Assembly: GCA_963808775.1 (NCBI GenBank)
Contig: CAWEGR010000004.1
Coordinates: 124,001 to 188,000, forward strand
Origin: JACVRW01 sp963808775
Lineage (GTDB): Bacteria; Actinomycetota; Thermoleophilia; Solirubrobacterales; Thermoleophilaceae
Direction: 5' to 3'
Length of the DNA stretch: 64,000 bases
Position numbers and translations under genes: made by a program. This document shows, in pieces, positions 50,050 through 58,947 of the stretch (its first letter is position 1; the number at the start of each line of letters is the position of its first letter). The notes below the pieces were generated by a model. That model did no database searches and had not been told where the DNA came from. It worked only from the letters and a program-made list of their open reading frames with translations.

Positions 50050-51756
50050 ATGCGGACTCGCCTGCTCGTCGTGCTCGCCGCCCTCGCGCTGTCGGCGCTG
50101 GCCGCGCCGCCCGTGGCCGCCCACGAGGGTCCCCGCATCAGCGTCTACTTCGGGCTGCCGCGCCCCGAGGCGCAGGCGCGCTCGGCCTTCTTCGCCGTGC
50201 AGCAGCCGGGCTCGTCGAGCTACCGCGGCTTCCTGAGCCGGGCACAGGTGGCGCAGCGCTACGGCGTGCGCGCCGGCACCGTGCGCCGGCTACAGCGCTT
50301 CGCTCGCCGCCGCGGCCTGACGGTGCGAGTCGACCCGACGCGCGTGTTCGCCCGCATGAACGGGCCGGTGCGCCGGCTCGAGCGCGTCTTCCGGGTGCGC
50401 TTCAAGAAGCAGTTCGACAACGAGGTGTTCGCGAACACCTGGTACCTCCCGAGGGCGAGCCAGACGCTCCACGTCCCGCGAGCGCTGCGACCGCTCGTCC
50501 GAGAGGTCGTCCCGGTCTTCGCGCGCTCCACGAAGCGCGCCCGCTCGGGCCCCGCGCCGGGCGAGGAGCTGCCGCGCGCCCGGGCGACCCAGGGCGTGAA
50601 GCCGGGCAACGCCGGGACCTGGACCGGCGGCTGCGCGAAGGCGCGCGCGACCGGCTCGTATGCATTCGGCCAGGTACGCGAGGCCTACGGGCTCGACGGC
50701 GTCGGCACCGGAGCGGGCGCCTCGGTGGCGATCATGAACGTCGGCGAGGGCATCCCGCAGGTCGACCTGAACTCGGCCGCCGCCTGCTTCGGCTACCCCG
50801 CCCTGCGGCCGCGCACGCTGCTGACGGACGGCCAGTCGCGCCCGTTCGGGCGCGGCTCGCCGGAGCCGCAGGAGGACGTCGCGCTCGCGCGCGGGATGGC
50901 GCCCGAGCTCAGCTCGCTGATGCTGACCCAGGCCTGGCTCCTCACGGAGCTGTGGTTTCTCGGCCCGGCACAGGTGCTGCGCCAGGAGAACCTGCCCGAC
51001 GCCCTCTCGATCTCCTACGGCCTGTGCGAGCGCAGCGTGCGCGGGCGCGGCGCGGGGCCGACGCTGCGCGCCGGCGCCACGCTGATGGATGCGCTGCTCG
51101 TGCGGCTCGGCCTTGCCGGAGTCGCGACGTTCGCCTCGGCCGGAGACTTCGGCTCGACCTGCAACGGCAGCAACTTCGCGGGCATCGCCTGGCCGGCCTC
51201 CTCGCCGTACCTGACGGCGGTCGGCGGCAGCCGCCTCGTCGTTGACGCCGCAAACGAGCGCGTGGACGAGGTGGTCTGGAACGACCTCCCGTGGGTCACC
51301 ACCGACAACGGCGGCGGGGCGGGCGGCGGCGGCCTGTCCCAGTTCTCGCAGCGCCCGCCCTACCAGGGCGGGCTCACCGTCGCCGGCTCGCGCCGCGCCG
51401 CGCCCGACGTGGCCGCGCACGCCTCGCTCCTGCCCGCGTGGCCCGTGAACATCGGCTCGAACTGGCTGACCGACGGTGGCACGAGCGCGTCCGCGCCGCT
51501 CGTGGCGAGCGCCTTCGCGATCGTCTCCGCGCGCGAGCGCGCGGCCGGCCGGCCGCCGCTCGGCCCCGTCAACGGGCTGCTCTACTCGCTGCCGGCGAGC
51601 GACCCCGCCGGGCTGTTCGACATCGTCAGCGGCGACAACGCCTACAGCCGCCGCGTGCCGCCCCGGACCGCGGGACCGGGCTACGACCTGGCGAGCGGCC
51701 TGGGCGTCCCGCGCTTCGACCGCATCGCGGCGGCGCTGCCGCCGCCCGCCCCCTGA
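50050..51756 (+). CDS. Sedolisin/kumamolisin-family (S53) serine-carboxyl peptidase
   Basis: 568 residues. Signal peptide (about 1-24), a pro-domain (about 28-180, pro-kumamolisin-like with RYGVRAGTVRRLQRFARRRGL and WYLPRASQTLHVP), then the catalytic domain. The nucleophile is Ser in GGTSASAPL; EPQED gives the Glu-x3-Asp pair of the S53 triad; NDLPW and GYDLASGLGVPRF build the C-terminal calcium site. These enzymes are secreted, acid-active endopeptidases that self-process. The oxyanion Asp should lie near ASAGDFGSTC. Followed at 2 bases by the convergent carbonic anhydrase gene. Confidence 0.87.
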   Translation: MRTRLLVVLAALALSALAAPPVAAHEGPRISVYFGLPRPEAQARSAFFAVQQPGSSSYRGFLSRAQVAQRYGVRAGTVRRLQRFARRRGLTVRVDPTRVFARMNGPVRRLERVFRVRFKKQFDNEVFANTWYLPRASQTLHVPRALRPLVREVVPVFARSTKRARSGPAPGEELPRARATQGVKPGNAGTWTGGCAKARATGSYAFGQVREAYGLDGVGTGAGASVAIMNVGEGIPQVDLNSAAACFGYPALRPRTLLTDGQSRPFGRGSPEPQEDVALARGMAPELSSLMLTQAWLLTELWFLGPAQVLRQENLPDALSISYGLCERSVRGRGAGPTLRAGATLMDALLVRLGLAGVATFASAGDFGSTCNGSNFAGIAWPASSPYLTAVGGSRLVVDAANERVDEVVWNDLPWVTTDNGGGAGGGGLSQFSQRPPYQGGLTVAGSRRAAPDVAAHASLLPAWPVNIGSNWLTDGGTSASAPLVASAFAIVSARERAAGRPPLGPVNGLLYSLPASDPAGLFDIVSGDNAYSRRVPPRTAGPGYDLASGLGVPRFDRIAAALPPPAP

Positions 51757-51757
51757 G

Positions 51758-52252
51758 TCAGGCCTGCACCTCGCGCAGGCGGTGCGTGTCGACGTCGTAG
51801 ACGAAGCCGCGGATCGCTTCGCGGTGCGGCAGGAAATCGGAGCGGCGCAGGCGCAGGATCGACTGGCGCACGTTCGCATCGAGGTCGTCGAACGACTCGA
51901 TCGCGAACGGAGGGGCAACTCCGGTGGCCTCCTGCAGCTCGGCGCGGAAGCCGTCGTCCGTCAGCGACTGCATCCCGCAGTCCGTGTGCTGGATCAGCAT
52001 CACCTCGCGGGTGCCGAGGCGCCGCTGCGAGACGGCGAGCGAGCGGATCATGTCGTCGGTGATCACGCCGCCGGCGTTGCGCAGGACGTGGGCCTCGCCC
52101 TCGCCCAGCCCGAGCGCCGCGAACACGTCGAGGCGCGAGTCCATGCAGGTGACCACGGCGAGCCGGCGGCTCGGCCGGACGTCGCGGTGGCCAGAAGGCG
52201 ACGAGGCCGCGAAGGCCTCGTTGTTCAGGTAGAGCTCGTCGATGACTCCCAC
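51758..52252 (-). CDS. Beta-class carbonic anhydrase
   Basis: 164 residues from GTG 52252. Zinc ligands in VVTCMDSRLD (Cys with the catalytic Asp-Arg dyad) and IQHTDCGM (His-x2-Cys) are complete; HVLRNAGGVITDDMIRSL is the conserved core helix. Short beta-CAs of this type hydrate CO2 in the cytoplasm. The start is set by TAGGGT exactly 7 bases upstream, preferred over the in-frame GTG at 52261. Confidence 0.9.
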   Translation of the reverse strand: MGVIDELYLNNEAFAASSPSGHRDVRPSRRLAVVTCMDSRLDVFAALGLGEGEAHVLRNAGGVITDDMIRSLAVSQRRLGTREVMLIQHTDCGMQSLTDDGFRAELQEATGVAPPFAIESFDDLDANVRQSILRLRRSDFLPHREAIRGFVYDVDTHRLREVQA

Positions 52253-52265
52253 CGGCCGCACCCTA
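52253..52265 (-). promoter_or_regulatory. Leaderless-type promoter of the carbonic anhydrase gene
   Basis: Minus strand: TAGGGT (52265-52260), spacer GCGGCCG, GTG 52252. Confidence 0.5.
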
Positions 52266-52303
52266 AACGGTGCGGCCGGCCGGGGGTCATCGTCTCGTCG
52301 TCC

Positions 52304-53029
52304 CTACTTGCGGCAGCTGACGCTACGCGTATCGGTCAGCTTGCCATCGGTGACGATGTTTTCGAACTTGAGCGTCCACTTCCTGTTGAAGCAGCCGGTG
52401 GACTCCACGGCGCCGCGGGTCTTGCCCCGCACCTTGGTGCGGCCGTTGACCGTGAAGTTGAGGGTCTCGATCGCGGACGACACGCCGACGACCGGCTCCT
52501 GGATATTGAGCGGGATCGCGACGTTGATCACGCCGCGGCGCACCTTGCCCTCGAGCATCTGGTGGATGGGGAGCGGAGCGTCGGCGTCGAGCCAGAGGCC
52601 GAGGTTGCCGCCGGTGGTCACGTACGCGCGCACGTCAATCGGCTCCTTGGTGCCGAGTGCGGTGGCGTCCACGTGGCCCGAGCCGATGCGCGATCCGCGC
52701 GGGCAGATGCTGTCCGACTGGCGTGTATTGGCGGCGGAGACGCTGCAGCGCTTTCCGCGTGCCCACACGCTTCCGTTCCACTTGATGCCGCGCGGCAGCG
52801 TGATGCGCAGCTTCGTCGAGGTGGACGCCTGGCCGGTGCCGCTCTTCGTGCCGCCGAGCACGCCCAGCGAGAGCGTGACGGGCTTCGGCTTCTTGGCGGT
52901 TCCGCTGTCGTTCGACTTGATCGAGAACTTGTTGAGCTCGAACGTCGTGTCGTTGATGTCGGCCTGGGCCACGCCGGCCACACCGAGAGTGAACGCGCCC
53001 GTGAGAGCGAGCGCGAGGACCTTCTTCAT
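52304..53029 (-). CDS. Secreted hypothetical protein, paralogue of 53904-54714
   Basis: 241 residues. Signal peptide cut after GVAQA; mature part beta-rich. GTAKKPKPVTLSLGV near the N-terminus, KRCSVSAANTRQSDSICPRGSRIGSG with a cysteine pair, NIQEPVVGVSSAIETLNFTVNGRT and a final CFNRKWTLKFENIVTDGKLTDTRSVSC recur in changed form in the protein encoded at 53904-54714. ATG 53029 with GAGGAG about 8 bases upstream. Probably a wall-exposed or released protein; function unknown. Confidence 0.75.
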   Translation of the reverse strand: MKKVLALALTGAFTLGVAGVAQADINDTTFELNKFSIKSNDSGTAKKPKPVTLSLGVLGGTKSGTGQASTSTKLRITLPRGIKWNGSVWARGKRCSVSAANTRQSDSICPRGSRIGSGHVDATALGTKEPIDVRAYVTTGGNLGLWLDADAPLPIHQMLEGKVRRGVINVAIPLNIQEPVVGVSSAIETLNFTVNGRTKVRGKTRGAVESTGCFNRKWTLKFENIVTDGKLTDTRSVSCRK

Positions 53030-53134
53030 GTGAGAACTCCTCTGGTCAAGTAGGGACAGTTCAAAGGTATACGCGGCAAACCTAAGCGACTCCTAAGCAC
53101 CGAACCGCACTAAGTCCCATGCCCGCTCCTGCCG

Positions 53135-53845
53135 ATGCCAGAGGTGATGAGCGTTAACGACCTGGTCGTCGTCCAGGGCATGGCGGACACGAAGCTTGCC
53201 CTCGCGCGCTGGAACCGGAACCCCGGGACGGTGCTGCTGCCGTGGCTTGGCCTGAGCTGCGCGATCACCGCGGGCCTGCTCGTCGCCGTCCTCGTGATCG
53301 CCAAGGTGTCGACGCCCGACCCGACCATCTGGGCGATCCCCGGGCTGAACGTGGACGCGACCTTCGCGGACTACCTGCACGTGCTCTACCGCAACGGGCT
53401 CGTGCTCGCCCTTCACGCGATGGCCTGCGTGGCCGGCTTCATCGCGGGAAGCTCGCTCCCGCTGTCCGCCTCCCATCGCAACGGGCTGTCGCGCTGGGTG
53501 CACGAGAAGGCGGGCCCGCTCGCGATCGGTTTCGTGGTCTGCGCGACGCTCTTCTCGCTCGTGACGCAGGCGTACGCGCTCGGCGACGGCGCCTCGACGC
53601 TCGCGAACCAGCTCGGGGTCGGCCCCGGCCTGCTGCTGCTGGCCGTGAGCCCGCACGCGGTGCCCGAGCTCGTCGCCCTGTTCCTGCCGCTCGCGGCGTG
53701 GATGGTCGCGAGCCGCAACGACGAATGGCAGGACCTGCTCGCCGCCACCGCCGTGACGGTCGCGATCGCGGTCCCGGTGCTGCTCGCCGCCGCCGCGATC
53801 GAGATCTGGGTCTCGCCGCAGATCCTGCGCGCGATCGCCTCCTGA
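53135..53845 (+). CDS. SpoIIM/DUF95-like multi-spanning membrane protein
   Basis: 236 residues with five or six hydrophobic helices. LLLLAVSPHAVPELVALFLPLAAWM matches the SPHG.pEl signature of the stage II sporulation protein M family, which is widespread in non-sporulating bacteria where its role is unknown. Alternative start ATG 53147 (MSVNDLVVVQG). Upstream region 53030-53134 holds two direct CCTAAGC repeats 11 bases apart. Ends 6 bases before a strong hairpin terminator. Confidence 0.7.
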   Translation: MPEVMSVNDLVVVQGMADTKLALARWNRNPGTVLLPWLGLSCAITAGLLVAVLVIAKVSTPDPTIWAIPGLNVDATFADYLHVLYRNGLVLALHAMACVAGFIAGSSLPLSASHRNGLSRWVHEKAGPLAIGFVVCATLFSLVTQAYALGDGASTLANQLGVGPGLLLLAVSPHAVPELVALFLPLAAWMVASRNDEWQDLLAATAVTVAIAVPVLLAAAAIEIWVSPQILRAIAS

Positions 53846-53850
53846 ACGAG

Positions 53851-53876
53851 ACGGGGCGGCCCGAAGGCCGCCCCGT
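53851..53876. terminator. Bidirectional hairpin terminator
   Basis: 11-bp perfect stem (53851-53861 with 53866-53876) closed by the tetraloop CGAA, located between the convergent SpoIIM-like gene and the secreted protein gene. No T tract, as is usual in very GC-rich genomes. Confidence 0.7.
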
Positions 53877-53903
53877 TCCAAGCACTCGGCTGCGCTCAGG
53901 CAG

Positions 53904-54714
53904 CTAGCACTTGGTCGTCTTGTTGGCGGTGAACGACCGGCCCGCGGTGTCCACGAACTTGACCCGCACGGTCCGGGTCTTGCCCTTGCAGCCGATCTCC
54001 GAGTAGTAGCCGACCGTGCGGCGCACGCCGGCGACCTTCGTCTTCGTGGTCCTCTTGTTGACCGTCGAGGTCACGTCGATGACCGCGTTCTGCGACGCCG
54101 GGCAGCGGCTCCTGGAGCTGGAACGGCACCTTGAAGCGCAGCTCGTGCGTCGTCAGGCCGTCGACCTTGACCGGGAAGAACGGAGCCTTGATCGCCGTGT
54201 GCACCTCGATCGTGCAGCCCACGTCCCTCTCGGGATCGACCGGCACGGGCGGACCGCCGTCGAGCCGGATCGCCATGCCGCCGTTCTTGCCGGCGCCGGA
54301 GATGTTGTACAGCGTGAGCCCGAGGTTGCAGACGAGCTTCTGGGTGCGATCGACCGCGGCACCTGCGTTGTTGCGCACCAGGCCCTGTCCGACCTTCGCC
54401 TTATCGCATGCCGGCGACACCGTCGGGGCATTCGCCTGCGCGAATGTGCAGGTGGGGAACTTCTTCGCGTAGGTGATCAGGCCCTCCGGCGCGATCTTGT
54501 ACTCCTCGATCACGGTCGGACGGAGGGTCGCATCCTCCTCGCTGACCTCGTAGCCGAAGCCGAGCTTGACCGGCAGGGGCTTCTTCGGCGTGCCCTTACC
54601 GACCGGCGACGTCGTGGCAATGTCGACCTCGTAGACATTGGCGGCGTAGGCGACACTCACGCCCACCGCCAGTAGCGCCACGGCCATCACCGCGGCTACC
54701 AAACGCTTTCGCAT
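53904..54714 (-). CDS. Secreted hypothetical protein (frameshifted), paralogue of 52304-53029
   Basis: 269 residues after removing one base at 54100-54102. Signal peptide cut after SVAYA; GTPKKPLPVKLGFGYEV, cysteines in CTFAQANAPTVSPACDKAKVGQG and LVCNLGLTLYN, a VHTAIKAPFFPVKVDGLTTHELRFKVPFQLQEPLPASQNAVIDVTSTVNKRT stretch, and a C-terminal unit ending TANKTTKC at stop 53904. As written, the last third is out of frame. ATG 54714 follows AGGAGG. Shares motif order with the protein at 52304-53029, so the two form a local family of secreted proteins. Confidence 0.75.
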
Positions 54715-54819
54715 TCCTCCTCCTAGAGGGTGGTACTGGGGACCCAACAGCCCTTTCGAGCCACCCTATAACACCCCGGAGGCTCCGAGTTGCGGACTCC
54801 CGTGCGCCATCCTTGGCGC

Positions 54820-55617
54820 ATGCGACCGCCGCCCGAGGCCGAGATCTACGCGCCCGAGTTCCCGCCCGGGGCGGAGTGGCTGAATGTCGCGTTCCTGCGG
54901 ATGAACACCCTCATGGGCCGGGGAGCGGTGCTCGTTGAGTTCTGGGACTTCGCCCGCATCAACTCGCTGCACACCCTCCCGTACCTGATCGAATGGCACG
55001 AGCGCTACGCATCGGAGGGGCTGCGGGTGGTGGGCGTGCACTCCCCGGGCTACTCGTTCGGGCGCGACCGCGACACGGTTGCGCGCGCCGCCGAGCGGCT
55101 CGGGATCGGGTTCCCCGTGCTGCTCGACCCCGAGTTCGAGCTCTGGCGCAGATACGGCAACAAGGGCTGGCCGGGGCGCTACCTGTTCGACCGCAGCGGG
55201 CGGCTCGCCTGGGTCCACTACGGGGAGGGCGAGTACGAGGAGGCCGAGCGGGTGATCGGCGAGTGCCTCGGGATCGACGTCGAGCCGATGCCGCCGCTGC
55301 GCTCCGAGGACCTGCCGGGCCTCGTATTCGAGCCGCAGACCGCGGACATCTCGCTGCCCGCCGACCGCGACAGGCTCGAGCTGGTGCGCGACTGGAGCGA
55401 TGGCGAGGACTTCATCGAGGCCGCGGACGCGGGCGCCGCGGCGAGCTTCAGCTGGTCGGGCGGCGAGGCGTACGCGGTGCTGTCGGGCGCCGGCCTCGAG
55501 CCGGGCCTCTACGAGACGGACGGGACGGTGGAGGCCGCCGCTCCGGGCATGCGGCTCCACGGAGTCCAGATCACTCCCGGAGCGCCAGTTCCTTCCGGAT
55601 CTCCCGAGGGAGCATGA
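54820..55617 (+). CDS. Thioredoxin-fold protein of the TlpA/DipZ type lacking both active cysteines
   Basis: 265 residues. EFWDFARINSLHTLPYLIEWHERYASEGLRVVGVHSPGYSFGRDRDTVARAAERLGIGFPVLLDPEFELWRRYGNKGWPGRYLFDRSGRLAWVHYGEGEYEEAERVI follows the redoxin family of DipZ C-terminal domains closely, but where the family has CxxC (as in TCINCLRTLPY) this protein has A-R-I-N-S, so it cannot form the active disulfide. The C-terminal 90 residues form a separate beta-rich domain. No signal peptide. Its 3' end overlaps ispH by 47 bases (convergent). Possibly a binding or structural role. Confidence 0.78.
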   Translation: MRPPPEAEIYAPEFPPGAEWLNVAFLRMNTLMGRGAVLVEFWDFARINSLHTLPYLIEWHERYASEGLRVVGVHSPGYSFGRDRDTVARAAERLGIGFPVLLDPEFELWRRYGNKGWPGRYLFDRSGRLAWVHYGEGEYEEAERVIGECLGIDVEPMPPLRSEDLPGLVFEPQTADISLPADRDRLELVRDWSDGEDFIEAADAGAAASFSWSGGEAYAVLSGAGLEPGLYETDGTVEAAAPGMRLHGVQITPGAPVPSGSPEGA

Positions 55618-56527
55618 AGCGCACGTCCTCCTGACGGACCTCGAACTCGGAGATGTCCTCGGTGCCGCGCGCGCGGAAGAACTCGACGAGCCGCTGCACC
55701 AGCTCCTCGGGAGCGCTTGCGCCTGAGCTGATCCCCACCACGCGCTTGCCCTCGAGCCACTCCTCCTGCACCTCGCCCTCGTTGTCGATCAGGTGCGACT
55801 CGGCGCCGTGGTCGCGCGCGACCTCGACGAGCCGGTTCGAGTTCGAGCTGTTCCGCGAGCCGATCACGAGCACGAGGTCGCACTCGACGGCCATCTGGCG
55901 GACGGCCATCTGGCGGTTGGTGGTCGCGTAACAGATGTCGTCCGACTTCGGGCCCGTGATGTTCGGGAAGCGCTGGCGCAGGCGCAGCACGATCCGGTGC
56001 GTCTCGTCGACGCTCAGGGTCGTCTGCGTCAGGTAGGCCACACGGTCGGGATCCTCGATCTCGAGCGCGTCCACGTCCTCCTCGGTCTCCACGAGCACGA
56101 AGGCGTCCGGGGCCTCCCCCATCGTGCCCTCGACCTCCTCGTGGCCCTCGTGGCCGACGAGCACGATCGTGTAGCCCTCCGCGGCGAACTTCTTCGCCTC
56201 GACATGCACCTTCGTGACAAGGGGGCAGGTGGCGTCGATCGTCATGAGCCGCCGGCTCTCGGCGTTCGCGTGAACCGCGGGCGAGACCCCGTGCGCGGAG
56301 AAGACGACGGTCTCGCCCTCCGGCACCTCCGTCTCCTCCTCGACGAAGATCGCCCCACGCTCACGCAGCTGCTCGACCACGTGCTTGTTGTGGACGATCT
56401 CCTTGCGCACGTAGACCGGCGCGCCATACAGCTCGAGGGCGCGCTCGACGGTCTGGACAGCGCGATCGACGCCGGCGCAGTAACCGCGCGGCGCGGCGAG
56501 CAGCAGCTTCTCGGGGGTTGCGGACAC
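55571..56527 (-). CDS. ispH: 4-hydroxy-3-methylbut-2-enyl diphosphate reductase
   Basis: Last enzyme of the MEP isoprenoid pathway, giving IPP and DMAPP. Three cysteines hold the [4Fe-4S] cluster: GYCAGVDRAV, DATCPLVTKVH and ICYATTNRQMAV. EIVHNKHVVEQL, SAHGVSP, VGHEGHEEVEGTMGE and SSNSNRLVE are active-site segments. 318 residues from GTG 56527 (a TTG at 56536 is in frame). TAGGCT 8 bases upstream, partly made of the stop codon of the M28 gene, may be its -10. Depends on the SUF system encoded in this window. Confidence 0.95.
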   Translation of the reverse strand: MSATPEKLLLAAPRGYCAGVDRAVQTVERALELYGAPVYVRKEIVHNKHVVEQLRERGAIFVEEETEVPEGETVVFSAHGVSPAVHANAESRRLMTIDATCPLVTKVHVEAKKFAAEGYTIVLVGHEGHEEVEGTMGEAPDAFVLVETEEDVDALEIEDPDRVAYLTQTTLSVDETHRIVLRLRQRFPNITGPKSDDICYATTNRQMAVRQMAVECDLVLVIGSRNSSNSNRLVEVARDHGAESHLIDNEGEVQEEWLEGKRVVGISSGASAPEELVQRLVEFFRARGTEDISEFEVRQEDVRFMLPREIRKELALRE

Positions 56528-56538
56528 CGCCCGCAAGC

Positions 56539-57426
56539 CTAGAGACTGCGGATCAGCCCGAGGACCGTCTCCCCCACCGCGTCCAGGCTGCGCTCGGAGA
56601 CCGCGTCGAGGTCGTCGCAGGTCCTGTGCCAGCAGGGGAACTCGAAGTCGATCAGGTTGATCGCGGGCACGTCGCGCTCGAGGAAGGGCACGTGATCGTC
56701 GAGCACGGCGCCCTGGGTCCCGGGCGGGAACACGCGCCCGGCGCCCACCCGCTTCGCCGCCGCCCTCAGCTTGCGCCAGAGGCCGGGACGCGAGTAGACC
56801 TCGCGCGGGATGCGCAGGCGGCGGTCGCCCACGAAGTCGAGCAGCACCATCGCGCGAGCGTCGTCGTAGCGGCGCGCGGCGACCTTCGAGCCGCGCAGGC
56901 CGCGCTGGTAGAACCGGGCGTCCGGGACGCCGCGCGGTGTCTCCTCTCCGTCGAAGAAGATGAACCTGATCGTGTGGCGCGGCCGCTTCACGGTGCGAGC
57001 GAGCTGCGCGACCACGGCCGTGCCCGACGCGCCGTCGTTCGCACCGACGAAGTCGTCGATGTCCTTCGTGTCGTAGTGCGCGCCGACCACGATGTAGCCG
57101 GGCTCGCGGCCGCGGACCGTGCCGACGACGTTGCGAAGCCCGCCGGGAACGGGCTCGAAGCGGCCGTTCGGGACGAGCTCACGCAGCCGCTCCGCGAGTC
57201 GCCGCGAGGCCTCGGAGCCCGCCGGGCGCGGTCCCATCTCGACCTGCTCGACGAGCAGGTCCCAGGCGGCGGCCGAGTCGAAGCGATCCGCGTTCACGGC
57301 GGGCGTGGCCGGAGCGGCGTCCACCTCGGCGTCGTCGCTCCACGGCGCGTTGTCCGTGGCGACGAGCGCCACGAGCGTCAGACCGAGTACGAGCTGGACC
57401 GCGAGCACGATTCCAAGCAGCTTCAC
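56539..57426 (-). CDS. M28-family zinc peptidase / glutaminyl cyclase-like protein
   Basis: 295 residues. An N-terminal signal anchor (VKLLGIVLAVQLVLGLTLVALVA), then the M28 fold: VGAHYDTKDIDDFVGANDGASGTAVV, FFDGEE, DDHVPFLERDVPAINLIDFEFPCWHRTCDDLDAVS. The last motif (WHxxxDD) is shared by bacterial glutaminyl-peptide cyclotransferases and M28 aminopeptidases; the single-metal cyclase reading is favoured by DDHVPF. Probably membrane-tethered and extracytoplasmic. GTG 57426. Confidence 0.82.
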   Translation of the reverse strand: MKLLGIVLAVQLVLGLTLVALVATDNAPWSDDAEVDAAPATPAVNADRFDSAAAWDLLVEQVEMGPRPAGSEASRRLAERLRELVPNGRFEPVPGGLRNVVGTVRGREPGYIVVGAHYDTKDIDDFVGANDGASGTAVVAQLARTVKRPRHTIRFIFFDGEETPRGVPDARFYQRGLRGSKVAARRYDDARAMVLLDFVGDRRLRIPREVYSRPGLWRKLRAAAKRVGAGRVFPPGTQGAVLDDHVPFLERDVPAINLIDFEFPCWHRTCDDLDAVSERSLDAVGETVLGLIRSL

Positions 57427-57444
57427 ACACACGATTCTCGCGGG

Positions 57445-57457
57445 TAGGCTCTTCGAC
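57445..57457 (+). promoter_or_regulatory. Leaderless-type promoter of the wax ester synthase gene
   Basis: TAGGCT (57445-57450), spacer cttcgac, GTG 57458. Confidence 0.55.
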
Positions 57458-58947
57458 GTGGCGACGCAGGGGCATAAGGACCGGCTGACGGCCATCGACG
57501 CCTCCTTCCTGCACCAGGAGAAGCAGGCGTCGCACATGCACGTGGGCGCCCTCGTGATCTTCGAGGGACCGCCGCCGTCGCGGGACGACTTCTGCGCGCA
57601 TCTCGAGTCGCGGCTGCGCGCTGGTGCCGCGCTACCGGCAGAAGCTCGCCTTCCCTCGCTTCGAGATGGGCCGGCCGTTCTGGGTCGACGACCCGAGCTT
57701 CAACCTCGACTACCACGTGCGCCACACGGCGCTGCCGCAGCCGGGCTCCGAGGACCAGCTGCGCGAGCTCGTCGGCCGGATCTTCTCGCAGCGGCTCGAC
57801 CGCTCGAAGCCGCTCTGGGAGCTGTGGATCATCCAGGGACTCGAGCGCGGCCGCTTCGCGCTGATCTCGAAGACCCACCACGCCCTCGTGGACGGCGTCG
57901 TCGGGCGTCGACATCGCCACCGTGCTGTTCGACCTCTCGCCCGTTCCGGGCGAGCCGCCTGCCGACGACGGCTGGATCCCCCACCCCGAGCCGTCCGAGG
58001 CCGAGCTGGTGGCCGAGGGCGTCAAGGGCCTCGTGCGCACGCCGTTCTCGCTCGCGGGCAGGGCGATCGGCGCCGCGCAGCACCCCGGGCACGCGCTCGG
58101 ACAGGTGCGCGAGGCCGCCGAGGGTGTCGGCGAGGTCGTCTGGGCGGGCCTGAACCCCGCGCCCGACGTTCCGCTGAACGTGCACATCGGGCCGCACCGC
58201 CGGGTGCGCTGGGTGCAGAGCCGGCTGGCCGACTTCAAGGAGGTCAAGAACGCGCTCGGCGGGACCGTCAACGACGCCGTGCTCACGGTCGTGTCGGGCG
58301 CGCTCGGGCGCTGGCTCGTCGACCGCGGGGTGCGCACGGAGGGGCTCGAGCTGAGGGCGCTCGTGCCCGTCTCGATCCGCACCGCCGACGAGCATGGGAC
58401 GCTCGGCAACCGGATCGCGGCGATGCGCGGCCCGCTGCCCGTGTACGTGGACGACCCGGTCGAGCGGCTCGCGATCGTGCGCGAGGCGATGGGCCATCTG
58501 AAGGAGTCGAAGCAGGCGCTCGGCGCCGAGGTGATCGCCGGCCTCCAGGACTTCGCGCCGCCCACCCTGCTCGCCCAGGCCTCGCGGCTCAACTTCTCGA
58601 CCCGGCTGTTCAACCTGATCGTGACGAACGTGCCGGGGCCGCAGTTCCCGCTCTACATCCTCGGGCGCGAGATGGAGGAGATCGTCCCGATCGCCTTCCT
58701 GCCCGAGAACCACGCGCTCGCGATCGCGATCATGAGCTACAACGGCAAGGTCGACTTCGGCCTGCTCGGCGACTACGACGCCATGCCCGACCTCGACGCC
58801 TTCGAGGGCTACCTCGCCGACTCACTCGAGGAGCTGCTCGTGGCGGCGCGCAAGCGGACGTCCCAGGCCGCCCGGACGAACGGCTCGAAGAAGGCGAGCG
58901 CCGGCTCGAAGCCACCCGCCGCGGCGAAGGAACCGCAGGAGAGCTAG
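57458..58947 (+). CDS. Wax ester synthase / diacylglycerol acyltransferase (two frameshifts)
   Basis: 495 residues after removing one base near 57620 and one near 57900. Begins VATQGHKDRLTAIDASFLHQEKQASHMHVG; the catalytic HHxxxDG is THHALVDGVSG; PLWELWIIQGL, GTVNDAVLTVVSGALGRWL and NLIVTNVPGPQFPLY are WS/DGAT hallmarks. Joins fatty acyl-CoA to diacylglycerol or long-chain alcohols, giving storage lipid; the two acyl-CoA dehydrogenases at 27-30 kb fit a lipid-storing life style. The C-terminal tail is Ala/Lys/Ser-rich. Both frameshifts lie in the N-terminal third and one falls right beside the active site. Confidence 0.88.

Noticed and set aside
56525..56541. ispH -10 formed by the stop codon of the M28 gene as a regulatory device
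   Set aside because: TAGGCT is well placed, but ispH follows the M28 gene at 11 bases on the same strand, so read-through transcription explains expression and the match may be chance.
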